The notes beneath the pieces are model-generated. The model did no database searches and was not told where the DNA came from. It saw only the letters and a list, made by a program, of their open reading frames with translations. From NCBI RefSeq assembly GCF_009741275.1, contig NZ_WOWS01000002.1, positions 372,001 to 436,000 on the forward strand: a stretch of DNA of 64,000 nucleotides, read 5' to 3'. This DNA comes from Winogradskyella endarachnes. Lineage in GTDB: Bacteria > Bacteroidota > Bacteroidia > Flavobacteriales > Flavobacteriaceae. The position numbers and the translations under genes are program-made. Positions 53,759-61,506 of the stretch are shown here, in pieces; position 1 is the first letter of the stretch; the number at the start of each line of letters is the position of its first letter.

Positions 53759-54964
53759 TTAAAAATTTAAGATAACCTGGTTATGTAATATATCTTCAAA
53801 ATCTTCACGTTTTCTAATAAGATGTGCTTTACCTTTGTACAGTAAAACTTCTGCTGGTCTGTAACGCGAATTATAGTTACTAGCCATAGAGTAACAATAA
53901 GCACCAGCATTTTTAAATGATAAAATATCGCCTTCGTTTATTTCAGCAATTCTTCTATTATTAGCAAAAGTGTCCGTTTCACAGATGTAACCAACTACAG
54001 AGTAGAAACGCTCACGTCCTTTAGGGTTAGAAATGTTTTCAATATCGTGCTGAGAACCATAGAGCATTGGTCTTATTAAGTGGTTAAACCCAGAGTCTAT
54101 TTGAGCAAATATGGTTGAGGTTGTTTGTTTAACCACATTTACTTTAGCTAAAAATACGCCAGCTTCACTCACTAAGAATTTACCAGGCTCAAAAGCTAAG
54201 GTTAGTTCTTTTCCGTATTCTTTACAAAATTCATTAAATCGCTGAGACAATTTTTCGCCTAATTCTTCAATATTAGTTTCAATATCACCGGCTTTATACG
54301 GCACTTTAAACCCAGAACCGAAATCTATAAATTCAAGACTTTTAAAGTTTTTAGCTGTTTCAAATAGAATCTCACTTGCATATAGAAAAACGTCAATATC
54401 TAATATATCACTTCCTGTGTGCATATGAATACCGTTAATATTCATTTTAGTATTCTCTACAATACGAAGCAATAAAGGAATTTGATGGATTGAAATTCCA
54501 AATTTACTATCAATATGTCCAACGGAAATATTAGTATTTCCACCAGCCATTACATGTGGATTAATACGAATACAGACAGGTATATTAGGATGTTTAGTTC
54601 CAAATTGTTCTAGTATAGATAGATTATCAATGTTTATTTGTACTCCTAATTTTGCCGCTTTTTCAATTTCTTCAAGCGATACACCGTTTGGCGTAAATAT
54701 GATGTCTTCTGGCTTAAAACCTGCTTTTATTCCTAATTGAACCTCTTGTATAGAAACCGTGTCAATGCCAGAACCTAATTTGTTAAACAACTTTAAAACA
54801 GAAATATTAGATAATGCTTTTACGGCATAATTTAATCTTAAATGCTTCACCTTACTAAAAGCTTTTGTCAATCGTTTGTACTGAAATTCTATTTTTTCCG
54901 CATCATATACATATACAGGACTTCCAAAATCTTTAGCAATTTTTAATAAGGTCTTCTCGTTCAT
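53759..54964 (-). CDS. lysA: Diaminopimelate decarboxylase
   Basis: 401 residues, fold-type III PLP enzyme; converts meso-DAP to lysine. PLP lysine in NYAVKALSN (Lys ~49), GGNTNISVGHIDSKFGIS (~142), HMHTGSDI (~180), EPGKFLV (~262; many members have EPGR) and CETDTFA (~328) are visible. ATG at 54964. Divergent from the ACT-domain gene, 120 bases between starts, suggesting shared control. Confidence 0.95.
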   Translation of the reverse strand: MNEKTLLKIAKDFGSPVYVYDAEKIEFQYKRLTKAFSKVKHLRLNYAVKALSNISVLKLFNKLGSGIDTVSIQEVQLGIKAGFKPEDIIFTPNGVSLEEIEKAAKLGVQINIDNLSILEQFGTKHPNIPVCIRINPHVMAGGNTNISVGHIDSKFGISIHQIPLLLRIVENTKMNINGIHMHTGSDILDIDVFLYASEILFETAKNFKSLEFIDFGSGFKVPYKAGDIETNIEELGEKLSQRFNEFCKEYGKELTLAFEPGKFLVSEAGVFLAKVNVVKQTTSTIFAQIDSGFNHLIRPMLYGSQHDIENISNPKGRERFYSVVGYICETDTFANNRRIAEINEGDILSFKNAGAYCYSMASNYNSRYRPAEVLLYKGKAHLIRKREDFEDILHNQVILNF

Positions 54965-55084
54965 TTTTTATAATCTTAATATTTCATTTTATTTGAAGGG
55001 TCGAAAATAGAATGAATCCTTAAAATAAACATATAAATGTAAAAAAATAGTTATTTTTACACAAAATGTTATATATTTAACAAA

Positions 55085-55741
55085 ATGAAAACAATCGCTA
55101 CTTGTGTTCAAGAAATAATTGTAGCTAGCCCATTTTTAGAAGAGGGTCTTTCTCGTCAAATAATAAATTTTTCGGCTTTAGCAAAAGATTTAAATGAGCC
55201 TATTTCTAAAATGCTACGTAAACCAGTAAAAGAGGGTGCAATAATGATGGCTTTACGTCGCTACCAACAACCTCTAAAATTAGAAAATTCTAAAAGTTTA
55301 AAACAAGCCTTTAGCCAATTAGGAGATATTACAGTGCGTTCTAATTTAAGTGATTTTACGTTTCAGAACTCAAAGACCTTAATAGATAGCCATGCTCAAA
55401 TATTAGATAAAATTAGTAGTAACCATCAAATATTTTATGCGTTTACAAGAGGTATGTTTGAGAGTAATATTATTATTTCTACTTCAGAAAAAGACAGTAT
55501 ACTCAAAGCATTTAAGCACGAAACACAAATAGGTTTACAAGAAAAGTTATCTGCTATAAGTATATATTTACCTAAAGGGAATTCTAAAATTGTGGGATTA
55601 TATTATCAAATTTTTAAGCGTTTGGCTTGGGAGAATATTACCTTATATGAAGTTGTTTCAACCACTAATGAATTTACAATTGTAGTTGAGGATTATTTGG
55701 TAGATAAAGCGTTTTCAGCAATAAAGCGACTTATTGATTAA
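55085..55741 (+). CDS. ACT-domain protein, aspartokinase-regulatory-like
   Basis: 218 residues, no catalytic kinase domain. Residues ~1-65 are helical and basic, with SRQIINFSALAKDLNEPISKML and KEGAIMMALRRY, possibly a DNA-binding winged helix. Residues ~150-218 (LSAISIYLPKGNSKIVG, LYEVVSTTNEFTIVVED) match the ACT domain of aspartate kinases, which binds lysine or threonine. Being divergent from lysA, it may sense lysine and regulate that gene. Function is inference; the ACT resemblance is clear. Confidence 0.75.
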   Translation: MKTIATCVQEIIVASPFLEEGLSRQIINFSALAKDLNEPISKMLRKPVKEGAIMMALRRYQQPLKLENSKSLKQAFSQLGDITVRSNLSDFTFQNSKTLIDSHAQILDKISSNHQIFYAFTRGMFESNIIISTSEKDSILKAFKHETQIGLQEKLSAISIYLPKGNSKIVGLYYQIFKRLAWENITLYEVVSTTNEFTIVVEDYLVDKAFSAIKRLID

Positions 55742-55796
55742 TAATACTGTTAGATATTGAATAATTTAGTAGGATAAAAATCAATAATAAAAACTA

Positions 55797-55827
55797 TTGG
55801 TAGAAACTATTAGTATGCTTATTTTTG
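55797..55827 (+). promoter_or_regulatory. Promoter of sucC
   Basis: TTG (55797-55799), 20-base spacer, TATTTTTG (55820-55827): full Bacteroidota sigma-A match, 26 bases before the ATG. Confidence 0.6.
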
Positions 55828-55853
55828 TTCGACCATTAAATTTCTGATTAAAA

Positions 55854-57044
55854 ATGAATTTACACGAATATCAAGGAAAAGAATTATTAAGTAGTTTTGG
55901 AGTACGTATCCAACGCGGAATCGTTGCTCAAAGTGCTAAAGAAGCTGTTGATGCAGCAAAGCAATTAACAGAAGAGACCGGAACAGGTTGGCACGTTATA
56001 AAAGCACAAGTTCATGCAGGTGGACGTGGAAAAGGTGGTGGCGTAAAATTAGCCAAAAACCTTCAAGAGGTTGAAGAAATTGCAGGACAAATCATCGGTA
56101 TGGATTTGGTTACACCTCAAACTTCTGCTGAAGGTAAGCGTGTTCATCAAGTTTTAGTTGCTGAAGATGTATATTATCCAGGCGAAAGTGAGCCAGACGA
56201 ATTTTATATTTCTGTGTTATTAAATCGTGCTACAGGAAAAAACATGATTGTTTATTCTACCGAAGGTGGAATGGATATTGAAACTGTTGCTGAGGAAACT
56301 CCAGATTTAATACATAATGAAGAAATTGATCCTTCAACAGGGATTTTACCTTTTCAGGCACGTCGTATTGCTTTTAACTTAGGCTTATCTGGTTTAGCGT
56401 TTAAAGAAATGACAAAATTTGTTACAGCTTTATACACAGCCTATGACAAGTCTGACGCTTCTTTATTTGAAATTAACCCAGTATTAAAAACTAGTGATAG
56501 TAAAATAATGGCAGTAGATGCTAAAGTAACTTTAGATGCTAATGCCTTATATAGACATAAAGATTTAGCAGAATTACGTGATTTACGTGAAGAAAACCAA
56601 ATAGAAGTAGAGGCAGGTGCTTTAGGTTTAAACTATGTAGACTTAGACGGAAACGTTGGTTGTATGGTAAATGGTGCTGGTTTAGCAATGGCAACTATGG
56701 ATTTAATTAAGCAAGCAGGTGGTGAGCCAGCAAACTTTTTAGATGTAGGTGGTACTGCAGATGCAGCTAGAGTAGAAGCTGCATTTAAAATTATATTAAA
56801 AGATCCTGCTGTAAAAGCAATTTTAATTAATATTTTTGGTGGAATTGTAAGATGTGATCGTGTAGCACAAGGTGTTATAGATGCTTATAAAAACATGGGT
56901 AACATTTCAGTACCAATTATTGTTCGTTTACAAGGAACTAATGCAGACATTGCAAAAGAATTAATTGATAATTCTGGTTTAGATGTAATGAGTGCTACAG
57001 AATTCCAAGAAGCAGCAGATAAAGTTCAAACGGTTCTTGCTTAA
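55854..57044 (+). CDS. sucC: Succinyl-CoA ligase (ADP-forming) beta subunit
   Basis: 396 residues. N-terminal ATP-grasp domain (MNLHEYQGKELL; KAQVHAGGRGKGGGVKLA ~45; LFEINPVL ~203) and C-terminal CoA-ligase domain (GCMVNGAGLAMATMD ~263, FLDVGGTAD ~290, FGGIVRCD ~325). TCA-cycle substrate-level phosphorylation. The alpha gene sucD is not adjacent, as often in this group. Strong terminator follows. Confidence 0.97.
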   Translation: MNLHEYQGKELLSSFGVRIQRGIVAQSAKEAVDAAKQLTEETGTGWHVIKAQVHAGGRGKGGGVKLAKNLQEVEEIAGQIIGMDLVTPQTSAEGKRVHQVLVAEDVYYPGESEPDEFYISVLLNRATGKNMIVYSTEGGMDIETVAEETPDLIHNEEIDPSTGILPFQARRIAFNLGLSGLAFKEMTKFVTALYTAYDKSDASLFEINPVLKTSDSKIMAVDAKVTLDANALYRHKDLAELRDLREENQIEVEAGALGLNYVDLDGNVGCMVNGAGLAMATMDLIKQAGGEPANFLDVGGTADAARVEAAFKIILKDPAVKAILINIFGGIVRCDRVAQGVIDAYKNMGNISVPIIVRLQGTNADIAKELIDNSGLDVMSATEFQEAADKVQTVLA

Positions 57045-57070
57045 GAGCTTACTGATATCTATAAATAATA

Positions 57071-57096
57071 AAATGCGCCTTTTTGGGCGCATTTTT
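57071..57096 (+). terminator. Intrinsic terminator of sucC
   Basis: AAATGCGCC/GGCGCATTT stem, six-base loop, T run. Confidence 0.85.
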
Positions 57097-57207
57097 TATA
57101 TGCTAAAGTTTTGACTTAGTGTTTGTTATTGTTAAATAGTGTTAAGAACTGTAACAGTTTAATTTATTATTCGTCCATAAAGTATCAATCATATAAATCG
57201 AATAATT

Positions 57208-57546
57208 ATGAAAACTTTAAAAATGCTTACACTAGTCGTAGCAATTGCGTTTAGTAGTGTACTATCAGCAGGTACAAATCCAACTAAAAAAGCTGAATCA
57301 ACAATCATTACTGAAACTATTGGTAGTTTATTAAAGAATCCGCGCTTTCATCTTGAAAGTGATGCGCATATCATTGTGGATTTCTTTGTAAATAAGGATA
57401 ACCAAATTGTTGTCTTATCTGTAGATACAGATAATACAGTCATTGAGAATTACATTAAAGGTCGTTTAAATTACAGAAAATTACCTAAAACAGCTATTAA
57501 GACTAATAGGTTTAAAATACCAGTAATGATTAAGAAATCTAATTAA
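57208..57546 (+). CDS. Small secreted protein, unknown function
   Basis: 112 residues; signal peptide to ~VLSAG (residue 22). The mature part has a beta-beta-alpha-beta pattern (HIIVDFFVNKDNQIVVLSVD, then ENYIKGRLNYRKL) that recalls TonB C-terminal domains, without a membrane-spanning TonB layout. ATG at 57208; own terminator. Confidence 0.7.
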   Translation: MKTLKMLTLVVAIAFSSVLSAGTNPTKKAESTIITETIGSLLKNPRFHLESDAHIIVDFFVNKDNQIVVLSVDTDNTVIENYIKGRLNYRKLPKTAIKTNRFKIPVMIKKSN

Positions 57547-57548
57547 TT

Positions 57549-57578
57549 AAAAAGAGCAACTAATGTGTTGCTCTTTTT
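57549..57578 (+). terminator. Intrinsic terminator of the small secreted protein gene
   Basis: AAAGAGCAAC/GTTGCTCTTT stem, six-base loop, T run. Confidence 0.85.
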
Positions 57579-57650
57579 TTTATATGGTTGTAGATTAAAG
57601 TTTTAATGATAAAATAGCTCGATTATTTAAATTTAAAGAGCCAAATAAAA

Positions 57651-57911
57651 TTAATCTTTTTTCTTTGGTGTAGTTTTCTTTTCTCCCTTTTTAGGTAATG
57701 GTCCACGTAAATGAATGATTAAACCATTGAGGAAGTTTCTCAGTATTTGATCACCACAAGCCATAAATTTAGGATGATCTTCATTTCTAAATAAAGCATT
57801 GAGCTCACTTTTAGAAATTCTGAAATCTACTAACTCTAATATTTTTATAATATCGTCGTCTCTTAGCTTGTGTGCTACTCTTAATTTTTTAAATATATCG
57901 TTATTTGTCAT
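57651..57911 (-). CDS. DUF1456 (YehS-like) protein, half length
   Basis: 86 residues. MTNNDIFKKLRVAHKLRDDDI, ISKSELNALFRNEDHPKF and FLNGLIIHLRGP match one DUF1456 unit. E. coli YehS has two such units (~155 residues); here only one, then a Lys-rich tail. Function unknown. ATG at 57911. Confidence 0.82.
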   Translation of the reverse strand: MTNNDIFKKLRVAHKLRDDDIIKILELVDFRISKSELNALFRNEDHPKFMACGDQILRNFLNGLIIHLRGPLPKKGEKKTTPKKKD

Positions 57912-57961
57912 TGAATATTTGTTTTTATTCCCGTAAAAGTGGAAATCTGTTAGTTTTATTT

Positions 57962-58765
57962 TTAATTATATAACCATTTATAGGCTATACCAAAGTTAGA
58001 AGCCCAAAATTCTTCATTGTGTTTTCCACCATGAACAATATGGTTTTTAATTTGTGATGGATGCAAACCTTTACGGTCTAATAAATTTAGCATTTCTTTT
58101 AATTTAGGTAGCATAGTTTCACCTTCTTCCGTGCCAGCTAAAAAATAAAATTTTGACGTTTCTGGTATTTCAGTGTGTTTTACTAAATCGAATATTTCAG
58201 GGTTTATCCAAAACGCTGGCGAAAACACACCTGCTTTTCCAAATACTTCTGGATATTTTATTACCGCATAAAATGATATTAATCCACCAAGTGAAGAACC
58301 AAAAATAGAGGTGAACTCCGCTTCTGGTTTTGTTCTATATGTTTTATCTACATATGGTTTTAAATTGTCTTTTATAAAATTTAAATAGTCATCTCCATGT
58401 CCTCCTCCATGTATTTTGTGTTTATAAGGTGTAAGTTCATCTATGCGTTTTTCGTTGCCATGTTCAATACCAACAATTATACTTTGGTTGTCTGTTTGGC
58501 TGTCCATAAACTCATCAACTTCCCACTCACCTGAATAGGAGGTTTTTACATCAAAGAGGTTTTGAGCATCATGCATATAAATTACAGGAAAACTTTTTTC
58601 TGTGGTTTTGTATGTTTTTGGTAAATAAATCCAAATAGTTTTTACGGTATTTAATTGTAATGCTTCAATATTAATTTTTGTAATATTCTCTGAAACAGTG
58701 CTTTGTGTGGTTACTTGGTTGGGTAATAATCCAAGTAAGACTAAATAAAAGAGCTTAATTTTCAT
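57962..58765 (-). CDS. Secreted alpha/beta hydrolase (esterase D-like, PF00756 type)
   Basis: 267 residues from ATG 58765 (a TTG at 58792 adds nine residues ahead of the signal peptide and is rejected). Signal peptide to ~NQVTTQ. Nucleophile elbow GSSLGG (Ser ~158), with YMHDAQNLFD (~66) and a late HGGKHNEEFW (~248) supplying the likely catalytic His. Resembles IroE/Fes-type ferric enterobactin or feruloyl esterases; substrate unknown. Confidence 0.87.
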   Translation of the reverse strand: MKIKLFYLVLLGLLPNQVTTQSTVSENITKINIEALQLNTVKTIWIYLPKTYKTTEKSFPVIYMHDAQNLFDVKTSYSGEWEVDEFMDSQTDNQSIIVGIEHGNEKRIDELTPYKHKIHGGGHGDDYLNFIKDNLKPYVDKTYRTKPEAEFTSIFGSSLGGLISFYAVIKYPEVFGKAGVFSPAFWINPEIFDLVKHTEIPETSKFYFLAGTEEGETMLPKLKEMLNLLDRKGLHPSQIKNHIVHGGKHNEEFWASNFGIAYKWLYN

Positions 58766-58907
58766 GCTAAAATAGCGTAAGTCAATTGACAAACGTTATT
58801 ATTTTCCGACAAAGTACATTTAATTTTTCGACAAGATACATTATATCAACGACAATAAAATAAACAACCTTGTTAACTTTACATTGTAAATTAATTCACC
58901 CTCAACC

Positions 58908-59309
58908 ATGATTAATCGCGCAGAAAAGTTGAGCTTATTGTCAGAAATGATTGCATTTGCTCAAACAGATGAAACTATAAACTCCATTGAATATAATTTT
59001 TTATTCAGTATAGCTAAACAATTGGGTATCTCTAAAGAAGATTTTGAATATCTCTTTGAGCATCCTGTAACTTATGTGCATTTAAAATCGCATAGCGAAC
59101 GAATTGTGCAGTTTCATAGACTGGTTTTACTTATGAATTTAGATCATAAAGTTTCATCTAAGCAATTGGTTAAAATTCACAATTTTGGTTTAAGAATGGG
59201 ATTAAGCCATGAGTCTATAAACCGTGTTTTAGATTTAATGGATAGCTTTCCAAATAAAATTGTACCACCAGATTTTTTAATAGATATTTTTAAGGTTCAG
59301 TATAATTAG
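58908..59309 (+). CDS. TerB-like helical protein
   Basis: 133 residues, all helical: KLSLLSEMIAFAQTDETINSIEYNFLF at the start and VLLMNLDHKVSSKQLVKIHNFGLRMGLS in the middle are two helical halves with the spacing of the TerB fold. The acidic metal-binding residues of tellurite-resistance TerB are only partly present. Convergent with uvrB. Confidence 0.7.
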   Translation: MINRAEKLSLLSEMIAFAQTDETINSIEYNFLFSIAKQLGISKEDFEYLFEHPVTYVHLKSHSERIVQFHRLVLLMNLDHKVSSKQLVKIHNFGLRMGLSHESINRVLDLMDSFPNKIVPPDFLIDIFKVQYN

Positions 59310-59438
59310 TCTCAGTTTTAGTGGATAGATATAGTAAAAAATATACGTTATTGGGTTATTAAGCCAGTATGTTTTTTTCTTTACAACTTTTTGTGAAAAT
59401 TACTGTTCTTAACTTTAGTCTTCCTTCAATTTTTTAGT

Positions 59439-59473
59439 TTTACACTTTACACTTTACACTTTACACTTTACAC
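59439..59473. repeat. Heptanucleotide repeat covering the uvrB stop codon
   Basis: Five perfect TTTACAC units. The uvrB TAA (59468-59470, minus) lies inside the last unit and the final Val codon is also part of it. Confidence 0.8.
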
Positions 59474-61471
59474 CTTCAACTTTTCCAACTTAGTTTGATA
59501 AGCAGTAATTTCATCTCTAAATTTTGCTGCTTCTAAAAAATCTAGGGCTTTTGCCGCTTGTTCCATTAGCTTGCGTTTTTCTCTTATTTTCTTTTCGAGT
59601 TCACCTTTTGTTAAATATTCACTTTCTGGTTCTGCTGCTATTTGTGCATCTAATTCTGTTCTATACGTGCTTACAGAGTTTTTGGTTAAAGCACTATCTA
59701 AACTTTTATTTAATGCTTTTGGTACTAAATTGTTTTTGGTGTTGTAGGCTATTTGTTTTTCTCGTCTATACTCAGTCTCGTCAATGGTTTTTTGCATGCT
59801 TTTAGTAATTTTATCAGCATACATTATGGCTTTACCGTTTAGGTTTCTTGCCGCTCTACCAACCGTTTGTGTTAAAGAACGAGCGGATCGTAAAAAACCT
59901 TCTTTGTCTGCATCTAATATAGCAACAAGCGAAACTTCTGGTAAGTCTAAACCTTCTCGTAGTAGATTTACGCCTACTAATACATCAAAAACACCCTTAC
60001 GTAAATCTTGCATAATTTCAACACGTTCTAAAGTGTCTACATCACTATGTATATATCTGGTTCTAACTGAAATTCTCGTTAAATACTTCGTTAGTTCTTC
60101 AGCCATTCGTTTAGTAAGTGTTGTTACCAATGTACGTTCGTCTTTTTCTACACGCGTTTGAATTTCTTCAATAAGGTCATCAATTTGATTTAAACTTGGT
60201 CTTACTTCAATGATTGGGTCTAATAAACCTGTAGGTCTAATAATTTGTTCTACATAAACACCATCTGTTTTTTGCATTTCGTAATCTGCGGGTGTTGCAG
60301 AAACAAAAATTACTTGGTTCTGTAGCGCTTCAAATTCTTCAAATTTTAAAGGTCTATTATCCATGGCAGCGGGTAACCGAAATCCGTAATCTACTAAATT
60401 CACTTTTCTACTTCTATCACCTCCATACATAGCATGGACTTGAGATATGGTTACATGGCTCTCATCAACCACCATTAAAAAATCATCAGGGAAATAGTCT
60501 AACAAACAGAATGGTCGCGTGCCAGGAGCTCTTCCGTCTAAATATCTAGAATAGTTTTCAATACCAGAACAGTAACCTAGTTCGCGTATCATTTCTAAAT
60601 CAAACTCAGTACGCTCCTTTAATCGTTTAGCTTCAAGATGTTTTCCGATGTCTTTAAAGTAATCAAATTGTTTAACCAAATCATCTTGTATGTCTTTAAT
60701 AGCATTATTTAATACATCTGGTGAAGTCACAAACATGTTTGCGGGATAGATATTTAATCTATCATAACGTTCTATAACTTCATTAGATCTTGCATCAAAA
60801 GCTTCAATCTCTTCTATTTCATCACCAAAGAAATGAATTCTATACGCATGGTCTGAATAGCCAGGAAAAACATCTACGGTATCGCCTTTTATTCTAAAAT
60901 TTCCATTTCTAAACTCAGCTTCGGTTCTAGAATATAAACTCTGTACTAATTGATGCAATAATTTAGTACGCGAAATGACTTGGTCACGTTCTATAGAAAT
61001 AACATTTTTCTGAAATTCTACAGGATTTCCAATACCATATAAACATGAAACGGAAGCAATAACTATCACATCGCGTCTTCCAGATAATAGGGAAGAGGTT
61101 GTGCTAAGTCGCATTTTCTCAATTTCTTCGTTTATAGATAAATCTTTTTCTATATAAACACCAGACACCGGAATGTAAGCTTCAGGTTGGTAATAATCAT
61201 AATACGATACAAAATATTCAACAGCATTATTTGGGAAGAATTGCTTAAATTCTGAATATAATTGAGCTGCCAGCGTTTTATTGTGCGCTAATACTAATGT
61301 TGGTCGTTGTACTTCTTCTATAACATTGGCAATGGTAAATGTTTTACCAGAACCTGTAACACCCAAAAGTGTTTGGTATTTTTCATTTGCAGTAACACCT
61401 TTCGCTAATTTTTTTATAGCTTGTGGCTGATCACCAGTAGGTTTAAATTCAGATTCAATTTTAAATCGCAT
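59468..61471 (-). CDS. uvrB: UvrABC excinuclease subunit B
   Basis: 667 residues. Walker A GVTGSGKT (37-44), the damage-probing beta-hairpin YYDYYQPEAYIP (~90), helicase blocks VDESHVTI, VSATPADYE, LREGLDLPEVSLV and QTVGRAARN, and a C-terminal UVR coiled coil (~625-660) that binds UvrC. Loads on damaged DNA for nucleotide excision repair. ATG at 61471. Confidence 0.98.
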   Translation of the reverse strand: MRFKIESEFKPTGDQPQAIKKLAKGVTANEKYQTLLGVTGSGKTFTIANVIEEVQRPTLVLAHNKTLAAQLYSEFKQFFPNNAVEYFVSYYDYYQPEAYIPVSGVYIEKDLSINEEIEKMRLSTTSSLLSGRRDVIVIASVSCLYGIGNPVEFQKNVISIERDQVISRTKLLHQLVQSLYSRTEAEFRNGNFRIKGDTVDVFPGYSDHAYRIHFFGDEIEEIEAFDARSNEVIERYDRLNIYPANMFVTSPDVLNNAIKDIQDDLVKQFDYFKDIGKHLEAKRLKERTEFDLEMIRELGYCSGIENYSRYLDGRAPGTRPFCLLDYFPDDFLMVVDESHVTISQVHAMYGGDRSRKVNLVDYGFRLPAAMDNRPLKFEEFEALQNQVIFVSATPADYEMQKTDGVYVEQIIRPTGLLDPIIEVRPSLNQIDDLIEEIQTRVEKDERTLVTTLTKRMAEELTKYLTRISVRTRYIHSDVDTLERVEIMQDLRKGVFDVLVGVNLLREGLDLPEVSLVAILDADKEGFLRSARSLTQTVGRAARNLNGKAIMYADKITKSMQKTIDETEYRREKQIAYNTKNNLVPKALNKSLDSALTKNSVSTYRTELDAQIAAEPESEYLTKGELEKKIREKRKLMEQAAKALDFLEAAKFRDEITAYQTKLEKLKV

Positions 61472-61506
61472 TTTACAAAGTTACGATAAAGATTAACGTA
61501 AGACAA

